Below, piece by piece: positions 16,279 through 24,840 of a stretch of 64,000 nucleotides of DNA. The stretch is from the NCBI GenBank assembly GCA_902779165.1, contig CACZAN010000014.1, forward strand, positions 1 to 64,000, written 5' to 3'. Position numbers and translations under genes: made by a program. The stretch is from an uncultured Bacteroidales bacterium. Its GTDB lineage: Bacteria; Bacteroidota; Bacteroidia; Bacteroidales; Bacteroidaceae. How positions within the stretch are numbered: position 1 is the stretch's first letter; each line of letters opens with the position of its first letter. The notes under the pieces were generated by a model. It saw nothing but the letters and a program-made list of their open reading frames with translations. It had not been told where the DNA came from and searched no databases.

Positions 16279-17217
16279 TCAATTCCTATATTTGTCTTCA
16301 TCCTTATCCTCGAGCATCGAGAGATAGGACTGATAGCGGGAGGCCGCTATTTCGTGACGATCGAGAGCGGCAAGAACAGCACATCCCGGCTCATGGGTGT
16401 GAGTGCAATTACCGAATCGGCAGTCGCGCCCCACCTGAAAGATTTCCCTGAAATAGTGGCTGACCTCCTCGGGCTCGAAGTCGAAAGTACCGAAACCGCG
16501 GATTCCCGGGGTATCGATGATGCAGCCGCCCTCTGGCAAGTCATACATTTCGGAGAAAGTTGTTGCGTGCTGACCTTGGTCGTGAGCCAGGCTGAGCTCA
16601 GCCGTTTTAGCTTGGGCTGAGGGGACGAGGCGGTTGAGGAGGGTGGACTTGCCCACTCCGCTATTGCCGCTGAAGAGCGTTGTCCTGTCACGAAGTTCTG
16701 GCAGGAGGCTTTCAAGGCCTTCGCCCGTCGCGGCCGAAACAGCCACACAGGAATAGCCGAGCTGGCAATAGAGTGCCATGACCGCATCGAGGTACCGGCG
16801 CTGGTCGGCATCGTACAAATCCACCTTATTAAAAATAAGGAGGACGGGCACCCTGTATGCTTCGGCAGAGGCGAGGAAGCGATCGATGAAGGTGGTGTTG
16901 GTCTCAGGGTGAGCAATGGTGACCACGAGCCCGGCGAGGTCTACGTTAGCGGCAATGATGTGGCTCTGCTTCGAGAGGTTCGAAGCACGACGAATGATGT
17001 AGTTGCGGCGGTCATGGATTTCGGTGATAAAAGAACCGCTCTGGGCTCGCCCCTGAGTGGGAGGGGATATTTCGACCCAGTCGCCAACGGCCACAGGGTT
17101 GGTACTACGAATACCGCGAAGACGAAAGTTCCCTTTCACCTTACACGCAAAGAACTGGCCGTCGTCTGTGCGAACGTCGTACCAACTTCCTGTATTCCGA
17201 ACAACAAGACCTTTCAC
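16279..17217 (-). CDS. rsgA: Ribosome small subunit-dependent GTPase A (312 aa)
   Basis: The protein shows the circularly permuted GTPase order of RsgA: G4 NKVD (130-133), G5 SAATGEG, then G1 GNSGVGKS (184-191) and G3 DTPG (235-238), with an N-terminal OB fold and a C-terminal zinc motif (CRFGNC, THTHEPGC). It acts in late 30S maturation. The end (LSMLEDKDEDKYRN) is acidic and stops where an AT-rich intergenic repeat begins. It follows frr by 10 bp, so the two translation-related genes form one operon. Confidence 0.95.
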   Translation of the reverse strand: MKGLVVRNTGSWYDVRTDDGQFFACKVKGNFRLRGIRSTNPVAVGDWVEISPPTQGRAQSGSFITEIHDRRNYIIRRASNLSKQSHIIAANVDLAGLVVTIAHPETNTTFIDRFLASAEAYRVPVLLIFNKVDLYDADQRRYLDAVMALYCQLGYSCVAVSAATGEGLESLLPELRDRTTLFSGNSGVGKSTLLNRLVPSAQAKTAELSLAHDQGQHATTFSEMYDLPEGGCIIDTPGIRGFGTFDFEPEEVSHYFREIFQVGRDCRFGNCTHTHEPGCAVLAALDRHEIAASRYQSYLSMLEDKDEDKYRN

Positions 17218-17227
17218 CTGTCGCCCA

Positions 17228-17788
17228 TCACACGGTCATAATTTCCTTCTCCTTAGCAGCAAGGAGGGATTCGATTTGCTTGATATATTTATCATGCATC
17301 TTCTGAAGGTCAGCTTCGCCGTCCTTCTGATTGTCCTCACTGAGCCCGTCCTTCACGGCTTTCTTCAGTTGCTCTATTCCATCACGACGGGCATTACGAA
17401 TGCTGACCTTGGCTTGTTCGCCTTCTTTGCCGCACTGTTTGGCGAGCTGTTTGCGGCGCTCCTCGGTGAGGGGCGGAATACCGATTCGGATGATTTCGCC
17501 ATTATTCTCAGGCATGATACCCAAGTCGCTGTTGATGATGGCCTTCTCTATAACCTTGAACATCGATTTGTCCCATGGTTTGATGGCGATGGTGCGGGCA
17601 TCGGGAGTGGTGACGGCGGCGCACTGGTTGATGGGAACCATTGATCCGTAGTTGTCAACGCGAATGCCGTCGAGCAATTTGATGTTTGCCTTTCCTGCAC
17701 GAATATGCGAGAGGGCATCTTCAAGATACATCACAGCCTCTTCCATTCGCTCCTCGGCGGCGGAGAGGATTTCTTTCATGTCTGCCAT
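17228..17788 (-). CDS. frr: Ribosome recycling factor (186 aa)
   Basis: Full-length RRF with its usual 185-residue length: helical start ([20 protein letters not shown]), the domain II region with [12 protein letters not shown] and IKPWDKSM, and [19 protein letters not shown] in the return helix. It releases post-termination ribosomes together with EF-G. It is the first gene of a two-gene operon with rsgA and has a -7 box about 113 bp upstream. Confidence 0.96.
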   Translation of the reverse strand: MADMKEILSAAEERMEEAVMYLEDALSHIRAGKANIKLLDGIRVDNYGSMVPINQCAAVTTPDARTIAIKPWDKSMFKVIEKAIINSDLGIMPENNGEIIRIGIPPLTEERRKQLAKQCGKEGEQAKVSIRNARRDGIEQLKKAVKDGLSEDNQKDGEADLQKMHDKYIKQIESLLAAKEKEIMTV

Positions 17789-17900
17789 ATTCTGGTTTTA
17801 TTGTTTAGTGTTTAGAGTTCACGTTGGGTTGGGGCTTAGGTTTTATTCTTTCGGGACTGAGTTGAGGGCCAATTATGGCATTCCTCGCTCTTTTGTGGGA

Positions 17901-17908
17901 CAAAGATA
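17901..17908 (-). promoter_or_regulatory. -7 box for frr-rsgA
   Basis: The complement is TATCTTTG. A TTTG lies 16 bp upstream (17925-17928), shorter than the ideal 19 bp, so the -33 assignment is uncertain. Confidence 0.5.
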
Positions 17909-18004
17909 AGTGTTTTTGCTGATTCAAAGTGCCTATTTATTGAAAAAAGTGCTCGAAAAAAGCAAAAACTTCCAACTTTTAACTATAAACTTTCAACTTT
18001 TCCC

Positions 18005-18012
18005 TATATTTG
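18005..18012 (+). promoter_or_regulatory. -7 box for the VTC-DUF4956 operon
   Basis: TATATTTG matches TAnnTTTG and lies 22 bp before the ATG at 18035. No TTG is found at the ideal upstream distance; the region has repeated CAACTTTTAAC words. Confidence 0.5.
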
Positions 18013-18034
18013 CACCCGAAAAAGCCCTTTTTTG

Positions 18035-18817
18035 ATGAATTCAGACGCAACAATACAATATTGGCTCGGCCTTTTGCAACCCATCTCGCTCGATGAGATG
18101 AGTGGCATCAAACTGATGAACCGCACAGACACCAAATTCGTCACCAACAAGGCGAAGCTGGCACAGTTACTGGAATTAACCCAGGGACAATATTTTGCCC
18201 AGCAGATTGAGGGCTCACGTATTGCGAACTATCAGACTACGTATTGGGACACACCCTTGCACCGTTTCTTCCTGGAGCACCACAACGGCCGCGCTCCCCG
18301 ACAGAAGATTCGGGTTCGCACCTATTTGGATTCAGATACGACCTTCCTTGAGGTGAAGACAAAGAACAATCATGGTCGCACAAAGAAAAAGCGCATCACC
18401 GTGCCCTCGCAGGAAAGGCAAGACGTAGTAGACGCCGGTGGCAGCGAGTTCACACAGAAGCTGACGGGTGCCACCTTTGATAATATCCTCCCCACCGTGC
18501 AGAACCAGTTCCAGCGTATCACCCTCGTCAACTACGGCAAGACGGAGCGTCTGACTATCGACTTCAATGTCGCTTTCCACAACTACGAAACAGAGCATGA
18601 CGCCCAAACAGGACAGCTCGTCATCATCGAGCTGAAGCGCGACGGCAATGTCTTCTCTCCCGTACTCGACCTGTTGCGTCAGCTGCGCATCAAGCCCTCC
18701 GGCTTTTCAAAATACTGTATAGGCAGTGTGATGACAAATGCCAGCCTTAAGAACAACCTTTTCAAGGAGAAACTCGTTCGCATCCGCAAATATGTGGGCT
18801 CCAGCTTCCCCCAATAA
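18035..18817 (+). CDS. VTC/polyphosphate polymerase domain protein (260 aa)
   Basis: ATG 18035 is preferred to the TTG one codon earlier. The protein shows the VTC tunnel-domain pattern: LMNRTDTKFVTNK at the start, SRIANYQTTYWDT, RQKIRVRTYLDSDTTFLEVKTKNN, KKKRITV and VIIELKRDG, with the basic and acidic residues lining the tunnel of yeast Vtc4. In bacteria this domain commonly pairs with DUF4956 membrane proteins, as here 34 bp downstream, and often with CotH kinases. Polyphosphate synthesis has not been shown for this bacterial group, so activity is inference. Confidence 0.85.
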   Translation: MNSDATIQYWLGLLQPISLDEMSGIKLMNRTDTKFVTNKAKLAQLLELTQGQYFAQQIEGSRIANYQTTYWDTPLHRFFLEHHNGRAPRQKIRVRTYLDSDTTFLEVKTKNNHGRTKKKRITVPSQERQDVVDAGGSEFTQKLTGATFDNILPTVQNQFQRITLVNYGKTERLTIDFNVAFHNYETEHDAQTGQLVIIELKRDGNVFSPVLDLLRQLRIKPSGFSKYCIGSVMTNASLKNNLFKEKLVRIRKYVGSSFPQ

Positions 18818-18851
18818 TCCCCTTTAGAAATAACCACAAACTAAAAATATT

Positions 18852-19565
18852 ATGGATTTTACTCAAATTAACTACACGCTGGGCAACCTCTTCGGAGTCA
18901 CCCTCTTCGATCCACAGCAGTTCATCTCTCTGGTGATTCGTTTTTCCATCAATCTACTGGTCGTGCTGTTGATTGCTCGCAAGTACTACTACCCTCGCAG
19001 TCTTCGCCGCGACTACATGTTCATCTTCATTCTGATGTCGATGAGCATCTTCCTGCTTGTTAGTCTGATGGACGGCGGAGGAATGCAACTGGGAGCAGCC
19101 ATGGGCTTGTTTGCGATTTTTGGCATCATGCGTTTCCGCACAGAAGCGGTCCCCATTCGCGAAATGACCTACCTCTTTATGCTCATTGCTCTGAGTGTCA
19201 TCAACGCGCTGGCTCACGGTGACTATCACCCGAAGGCTGACTACTGGGACGGTGTAGGAATTGTTACCATCCTTTTTGTCAACGCTGCTTTTGTCTGCAT
19301 GGCTGCCCTCTTCGAGAGCTCCAAGGTCATCAGTCAGGAATGCTCCAAGATTATCCGCTATGACAATGTCTCCCTCATCACTCCCGAAAAGCGCGAAGAG
19401 CTGAAAGCAGATCTCGAGAAGCGTACTGGGGTGAGAATTACTCGAATCGAGGTGGGTATGCTCGACTTTCTCAAGGACAGTGCCCTCATCCGTATCTTCT
19501 ATAATGATCCCGCTGACGTGGGAAACAGCATTGCGCGCTATGGGCGTATGCCAAAGGAGATGTAA
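18852..19565 (+). CDS. DUF4956 membrane protein (237 aa)
   Basis: Four hydrophobic spans lie in the first 160 residues (for example FSINLLVVLLIARKYYY, MFIFILMSMSIFLLVSLMD, and GAAMGLFAIFGIMRFRTE). The conserved GIMRFRTEAVPIREMTYLF and the soluble C-terminal domain with ITRIEVGMLDFLKDSALIRI are typical of DUF4956. It is second in the operon after the VTC-domain gene, the usual pairing. The soluble tail may work with the VTC protein at the inner membrane. After its stop comes a 9-bp repeat run before the next gene. Confidence 0.88.
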   Translation: MDFTQINYTLGNLFGVTLFDPQQFISLVIRFSINLLVVLLIARKYYYPRSLRRDYMFIFILMSMSIFLLVSLMDGGGMQLGAAMGLFAIFGIMRFRTEAVPIREMTYLFMLIALSVINALAHGDYHPKADYWDGVGIVTILFVNAAFVCMAALFESSKVISQECSKIIRYDNVSLITPEKREELKADLEKRTGVRITRIEVGMLDFLKDSALIRIFYNDPADVGNSIARYGRMPKEM

Positions 19566-19569
19566 AGGG

Positions 19570-19625
19570 AAGTTGAAATGTTGAAATGTTGAAATGTTGA
19601 AATATTGAAAAATTGAAAAGTTGAA
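19570..19625. repeat. 9-bp TTGAAATG repeat before the DUF2490 gene
   Basis: Six to seven copies of GTTGAAAT-like words with 9-bp phase fill the 69-bp gap and stop 10 bp before the next ATG. Copy number change would alter the distance between the two genes. Confidence 0.8.
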
Positions 19626-19634
19626 AGACACACT

Positions 19635-20510
19635 ATGAAACGCGTACTCATTATCACGCTGATGGCTGCCGGATGTGCCGTGTCCGCAATGGCACAAGGG
19701 AGCGATGAGACACAGACGACCAGTGGTTTGTGGCAAGAATTCAGTGTCTCCAAGGTGCTCCCCTACAATTGGAGCATTGACGCAGAGGCCGGTTATCGCA
19801 CAACCAACAATTTCTCGGACTTTGACCGTTTAAACGTTGGATTGGGCGTAAACTACAAGTTAGGCAAGTACTTGAAATTCGGACTTGGCTACGTCTTCAT
19901 TCGCAAGCATTATCTGGAAAGCATGGAGTATAAGTACAAAGGTGACTATGAGTTCTCCAGCTTTCAAGGCACCACCTTCACCGACGATGAGGGCACGGAC
20001 TATGCCTATAAAGGCTACAACCTCGATGCCGCGAACTGGGCTTCGCGCCACCGCGCATTCTTTGAGGTGACTGCCGACAAGCGTTTTTGGAAGACTTTGA
20101 GAATCTCGCTGCGCGAGCGCTATCAGTACACCCACCAGATGGCTCGTAATGTGGACCGCACCAAATACCGCGACCCATCGTACGATGCCACAGGAGCCAT
20201 CACGGAGTATGACGAAGTGACCTCTGAAGTCAAGGAGAAAGCCGCGTGGAACCGCCATCTGTTGCGCTCACGGCTGAAGTTCTCTATCGACAAGAAAGGC
20301 TGGGACTGGGAGCCTTTCGTCTCAGCAGAATTACATAACAACCTTCGTGAGAAATGGCATATAGATAAGATTCGTGCGAGCGCTGGCGTTGAGTACAGCG
20401 TCTCCAAAACATCGAAGATCGCTGCGGCCTACATATTCACCCACGAAAACGACGACGACGGCAATGAGAACGAGCACAGTCTCAGCGTCAGCTATCGGTT
20501 CAAATTCTAA
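19635..20510 (+). CDS. DUF2490 outer membrane beta-barrel protein (291 aa)
   Basis: A signal peptide (MKRVLIITLMAAGCAVSAMAQ) is followed by alternating strands such as GLWQEFSVSKVLPYNWSIDAEAGYRT, LGVNYKLGKYLKFGLGYVFIRK and LSVSYRFKF, ending in Phe as outer-membrane barrels do. The pattern fits DUF2490. It probably forms a small outer membrane barrel; substrate unknown. It sits in the VTC-DUF4956 operon, upstream of two further exported proteins. Confidence 0.82.
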   Translation: MKRVLIITLMAAGCAVSAMAQGSDETQTTSGLWQEFSVSKVLPYNWSIDAEAGYRTTNNFSDFDRLNVGLGVNYKLGKYLKFGLGYVFIRKHYLESMEYKYKGDYEFSSFQGTTFTDDEGTDYAYKGYNLDAANWASRHRAFFEVTADKRFWKTLRISLRERYQYTHQMARNVDRTKYRDPSYDATGAITEYDEVTSEVKEKAAWNRHLLRSRLKFSIDKKGWDWEPFVSAELHNNLREKWHIDKIRASAGVEYSVSKTSKIAAAYIFTHENDDDGNENEHSLSVSYRFKF

Positions 20511-20574
20511 TAAATAATAAATAGGATTATAAGGCGTGCAAAGCCTGAACACCCGTAAAAAAGCACATAACGAT

Positions 20575-21021
20575 ATGAAAAAGTTTCTATTATCCCTCTT
20601 GTTGGCGCTGCCTCTAACAGTTGCGGCCGACACGTACAACTACCTCAACATCACCTCTACTGAGTCTGTGCAGAGTGTGGCGTTGAAGACCGTGAAGAAA
20701 ATTATCTTCGAGGGCGCAAACATCAAGGTCATCACCACCGGCAATCAAACTGTCGAGGCTCCTCTTTCCACCCTCTCGAAGATTACATTCACAGATATTG
20801 CCGTGGGCGTAAAAGATGTCGCCCAATCTGATCGTCTATGCATCGAGCACGGACGTATTGTAGCACAAGGTAATGGACTGCTCCTGCTGTTCAACGCCAG
20901 CGGGCAACTGGTTCGCCAGATGCCGTCCAACGACGGGCGCCATGAAGTGAGTCTCGACGGACTGCCTCGTGGACTCTATATCGCCAAACTCGGAAACCGA
21001 ACCGTTAAAATCCTGCACTAA
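20575..21021 (+). CDS. Small secreted protein with type IX-type C-terminus (148 aa)
   Basis: Start ATG 20575 is chosen over an upstream in-frame ATG because a signal peptide begins there (MKKFLLSLLLALPLTVAAD). The middle (ESVQSVALKTVKKIIFEGA and STLSKITFTD) recalls the short leader domain of Prevotella secreted proteins. The last 70 residues (LFNASGQLVRQM, LPRGLYIAKLGNRTVKIL) match a type A sorting domain of the type IX secretion system. It could act as a small surface protein. The next gene starts 6 bp after its stop. Confidence 0.75.
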   Translation: MKKFLLSLLLALPLTVAADTYNYLNITSTESVQSVALKTVKKIIFEGANIKVITTGNQTVEAPLSTLSKITFTDIAVGVKDVAQSDRLCIEHGRIVAQGNGLLLLFNASGQLVRQMPSNDGRHEVSLDGLPRGLYIAKLGNRTVKILH

Positions 21022-21027
21022 TAAGCC

Positions 21028-22344
21028 ATGAAAAAGATACTGTTTACACTCCTGCTGGCAGTAGCGGCAACTGCTGCCAATGCACAATGGATACGCGTCT
21101 GGAACGCAGGTGAGAGCACCCGCTATGCCATCAGCAATGCGGCCTCTCTCCCCTACTCTTCTGCCGGTTCTACCCTGACGATAGGCGGCGACAACTACTC
21201 CACTTCCGCAATTGACAGCATCACTATTGTCAATCCTGTCACCATCACATGGAACGGCAACACAGCCACCGTAAATATTCCCGAAACAGCGGAGGGCGTT
21301 TCGGCTCAGGTCAGCGGCGCCAATGTCGTGATCACGAACACCTGCACCACTATTGAGCACGAATTCATCCTTTCGGGCAATAGTACTGCCGGCTCATTCA
21401 CTTACTACGGCGACTACAAGACGAAGTTCCACCTCAATGGACTGACACTCACCTCCTCAAAGGGTGGAGCCATTGACATTCAGTGCGGCAAGCGCATCGA
21501 CCTCATTCTCGAGGACGGTACCACAAACACCCTGTCTGATGCCACCACGGGTGATCAGAAAGCAGCCTTTAATTGTCAGGGACACCTCGAAGTGTCAGGC
21601 GGCGGTTCGCTCAGCATCGCCGGAAACTGCAAGCATGCCCTGCGCACCAATGAATACCTGCAGCTGAAAAAGACTACAGGACACATCACCATCACCAAGT
21701 CCGTCTCCGACGGCATTCATTGCGGAGAATACTTCCAGATGAACGGAGGCACGCTGGTCCTCAGTAATATTGCCGGTGATGGCATTCAGGTGGAAACCGA
21801 TGCCACGTCCGACGAATCTCTCAACGGACAGTTCATTATGAACGGCGGCAGCATCGACCTCACCGTTTCAGCACAAGATTCCAAAGGTATCCGACTCGAT
21901 GCCGTAACGGGCTCTTCCATCGTACCGGAAATGCACTTGCTCGACGGTACCGTGACCGTGAACCTCACCAGCGGAGCATTAGGTTCCAAAGCCATCGCCA
22001 GCGACGGAAACCTCACGATTGGTTCCAGCGGCACATCGCCTGTCATCAATGTAACGGTGGCTGGAGGCGTGTACGTTGACCCCGACACTGAGGAAGAAGA
22101 CCGCGCTACTGGTCTGAAGGCCGAGAAGACGCTGACCATCAACGGAGGAAATACGACTGTCAACGCTACTGGTACGAAGTCTCGTGGTGTACGCACCTTC
22201 AACCTGATTTCCAACGGAGGTGTGCTCACCGTGACTAATTCCGGCTCAAAGAGCCAAGGCATCAAACTCGACGGCTCAAATACGAACCCCACCTACTACC
22301 AGAACAACGGTGGTACGGTCAATTGCAATAACTGGAAATTCTAA
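21028..22344 (+). CDS. Secreted carbohydrate-binding domain protein, Cthe_2159 type (438 aa)
   Basis: After a signal peptide (MKKILFTLLLAVAATAANAQ) and a short leader domain, the protein has a right-handed beta-helix-like series of GG-containing repeats: SKGGAIDIQCGKRIDLIL, GHLEVSGGGSLSIAG, DGIHCGEYFQMNGG, DGIQVET and SKGIRLDA. These are typical of the Cthe_2159 family, whose founding member binds cellulose and pectin-like polymers. It shares the operon with the VTC, DUF4956 and DUF2490 proteins; in related clusters such domains sit next to CotH proteins. Confidence 0.82.
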   Translation: MKKILFTLLLAVAATAANAQWIRVWNAGESTRYAISNAASLPYSSAGSTLTIGGDNYSTSAIDSITIVNPVTITWNGNTATVNIPETAEGVSAQVSGANVVITNTCTTIEHEFILSGNSTAGSFTYYGDYKTKFHLNGLTLTSSKGGAIDIQCGKRIDLILEDGTTNTLSDATTGDQKAAFNCQGHLEVSGGGSLSIAGNCKHALRTNEYLQLKKTTGHITITKSVSDGIHCGEYFQMNGGTLVLSNIAGDGIQVETDATSDESLNGQFIMNGGSIDLTVSAQDSKGIRLDAVTGSSIVPEMHLLDGTVTVNLTSGALGSKAIASDGNLTIGSSGTSPVINVTVAGGVYVDPDTEEEDRATGLKAEKTLTINGGNTTVNATGTKSRGVRTFNLISNGGVLTVTNSGSKSQGIKLDGSNTNPTYYQNNGGTVNCNNWKF

Positions 22345-22350
22345 CGTCCC

Positions 22351-24822
22351 ATGAGTACCCGATGTATGCGGGCATTGCTCTTTTGCACCCTCGCAGTAAC
22401 CCTGAACTGTATCAGTGCTGCGGCAGACTTTGTGCGCACACGGCAACTGATGAACTTCGGCTGGCGCTTTCATGCCGGCGATATTGCCGACGGCCAGTCG
22501 CCACAGACGACAGATGATGACTGGCGGCAGGTGAATCTTCCCCACGACTTCCAGATCGAACAGCCGTGGGTGGTTCCCGGAGCTGATGAGCGACCTGATG
22601 AGAGCGACCCCGGTGCCAACGTCCGCAGCCGACTTTCGGCTCGTGGCTTCAAAGCAATGGGAATTGGCTGGTATCGCAAGCATTTCACTCCCGACGCTTC
22701 ATGGCAAGGCAAGAGGGTCCTCCTCGACTTTGAAGGAATCCTCTACACGGGCGACGTGTGGCTCAACGGCCAACCGATCGGAAAGACGGACTATGGTTAC
22801 CTCGGCTTTGAGGCCGACGTGACAAGACTGCTTCGGTGGGGAGAAGACAACGTGATAGCCGTGAAGGCAGACACACGCGATGCCCTCAACAGCCGCTGGT
22901 ACACTGGTGCCGGACTCTATCGCGACGTACATCTGGTGGTCACCGATCCCGAAATCTTCTTCACCCGTCATCCGCTTCGCATCGTTGCCACGCCCGACAG
23001 TTTGGACAGCAATGCGGCAAATGTCAGCATACAAGCAGAGGTGACAGCCTTTGAACGCGGACTTAAGACACTCTCCTTTGATGTTCGCATCCTCGACCGC
23101 GAAGGGCGGGTTGTGGCAGAGCAGACAACCGAAGTCCCCTTCCGCAGCAACCAACGGACCAGAGAGTATCAACTGACCAACATCCGACTTACAGGTATTC
23201 ATCTCTGGGAACTCGACGAGCCGTATCTCTATACGGCACAGGTCGTGGTGCGTTCCACGACAGGACGTCTGGCCGATAACGTCCAGTCGCGATTCGGCAT
23301 ACGAAAGGTCGAGTTTTCACCTTCGTATGGACTCAAGCTCAATGGCCAAAAGGTTATCCTGAAAGGTATTGCTAATCATCACACCCTCGGGGCACTCGGT
23401 GCTGCCGCCTATCCGCGTGCGATTGAGAAACGGCTACGGTTGCTGAAGGACTTCGGATTCAACCATATCCGCACCAGCCACAATCCTTACAGCGAGAGTT
23501 TACTGAACCTCTGCGACTCATTAGGCATACTCGTTGTCGACGAACTCTACGACAAATGGCTCACACAATATTGCGGAGGACGCGCAGAGTGGACAGAACT
23601 ATGGCAGCACGATATTCCCGAATGGATTAAGCGCGACCGCAACCACCCAAGCATCGTCTTTTGGAGCCTCGGCAATGAGCTGCAGACCTACGCCAACCTG
23701 CCTTTCGGCGACTGGGGTGTGACGCCTTATCGAATGATGAAGCCGGTACTGAAGCGTTACGACGACACCCGCCTCATCACCGTGGCCATGCATCCTCGCG
23801 GCCGCTCGCATGAAACCGACTCCCTGCCCGCGCCACTCGTCTACGAGACGGATATCGCGGCTTATAATTATAGGTATATGTACTTCCCCGGCGACGGCCG
23901 CCGCTTCCCTTGGATGATGTTCTATCAGAGCGAAGCCACGACGGCAGCCATGGGACCCAACTACTTTGAGATGGACCTCTCGAAGGTGATTGGTCTCGCC
24001 TATTGGGGTGCTATCGACTACCTCGGAGAGAGCCAGGGCTGGCCCGCAAAGGGTTGGGCACAAGGAGTTTTCAATATCGACCTGAGCACCAAGCCCAATG
24101 CTTATCTCGCCCACAGCATTTTCCGCGATGACGAGCCCGTGGTTCACCTCTGCTTCCAGGAACAGAGTTCCGACATCGAATGGAATGGGGTTAAGCAACG
24201 CATACGCCGCCTCACGGACCACTGGACACGCACCCCGGGCGATAAGCTGAACCTCACGATATACACGAATTGCGATGAAGTGGAACTGTTGGTGAACGGC
24301 CGCAGCCTCGGACGTAAGCAGAACGACCGCAGCAACCCGAAGGTGCGCAACCAGATTCGATGGGACGCCCTGACCTACGAAGCAGGATACATCGAGGTGC
24401 TTGGCCTCAATGGCGGAAAAGTCGTCTGCCGTCATCGTGAGGAGACAGCAGGACCGGCTGTCGCTCTTCGCCTCATCCCCGACCAGCAGACCTGGCGCGC
24501 TGATGGCATCGACCTGCAGCATGTCGTGGTGGAAGCTGTGGATAAGCGGGGACGCGTTGTTCCCAACGCACAACTCGACGTGCACTTCGACCTCAGCATC
24601 GAGTCCTCTACCGGCACCACGGCAGACGCCCCGTCTCCCACCCTCGTGGCCGTCTCGTCTGGCAACCACTATAGCGACGAGTTGACATGCGTGGATCACC
24701 GCAAACTCTACTACGGAAAGGCGATGGCAATCCTGCGTGCCGGCACCAGTCCAACGACTGTCACTCTCACCGCTACGGCAGGGGGATTGAAGGCTGGGAA
24801 GTTGAAATTGAGAATCGAATAG
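22351..24822 (+). CDS. Glycoside hydrolase family 2, beta-galactosidase-like (823 aa)
   Basis: A signal peptide is followed by the GH2 sugar-binding domain (FGWRFHAGD, VNLPHDFQIE, GIGWYRKHF), an Ig-like domain, the TIM barrel (from about 305) and C-terminal domains including a DUF4982-type region and a GH2 domain 5 (DLQHVVVEAVDKRGRVVPNA). The acid/base is Glu443 in SLGNE and the likely nucleophile Glu528 in YQSE. It is exported and probably removes terminal beta-galactose or a similar sugar. It starts 6 bp after the carbohydrate-binding protein and is followed 18 bp later by another GH2 gene. Confidence 0.9.
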   Translation: MSTRCMRALLFCTLAVTLNCISAAADFVRTRQLMNFGWRFHAGDIADGQSPQTTDDDWRQVNLPHDFQIEQPWVVPGADERPDESDPGANVRSRLSARGFKAMGIGWYRKHFTPDASWQGKRVLLDFEGILYTGDVWLNGQPIGKTDYGYLGFEADVTRLLRWGEDNVIAVKADTRDALNSRWYTGAGLYRDVHLVVTDPEIFFTRHPLRIVATPDSLDSNAANVSIQAEVTAFERGLKTLSFDVRILDREGRVVAEQTTEVPFRSNQRTREYQLTNIRLTGIHLWELDEPYLYTAQVVVRSTTGRLADNVQSRFGIRKVEFSPSYGLKLNGQKVILKGIANHHTLGALGAAAYPRAIEKRLRLLKDFGFNHIRTSHNPYSESLLNLCDSLGILVVDELYDKWLTQYCGGRAEWTELWQHDIPEWIKRDRNHPSIVFWSLGNELQTYANLPFGDWGVTPYRMMKPVLKRYDDTRLITVAMHPRGRSHETDSLPAPLVYETDIAAYNYRYMYFPGDGRRFPWMMFYQSEATTAAMGPNYFEMDLSKVIGLAYWGAIDYLGESQGWPAKGWAQGVFNIDLSTKPNAYLAHSIFRDDEPVVHLCFQEQSSDIEWNGVKQRIRRLTDHWTRTPGDKLNLTIYTNCDEVELLVNGRSLGRKQNDRSNPKVRNQIRWDALTYEAGYIEVLGLNGGKVVCRHREETAGPAVALRLIPDQQTWRADGIDLQHVVVEAVDKRGRVVPNAQLDVHFDLSIESSTGTTADAPSPTLVAVSSGNHYSDELTCVDHRKLYYGKAMAILRAGTSPTTVTLTATAGGLKAGKLKLRIE

Positions 24823-24840
24823 TGAGGACTGAGACTTGCC

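Noticed and set aside
16976..16990. GGTTCGAA as a possible tRNA T-loop
   Set aside because: It lies within rsgA coding sequence, and no acceptor stem or anticodon arm is found around it.
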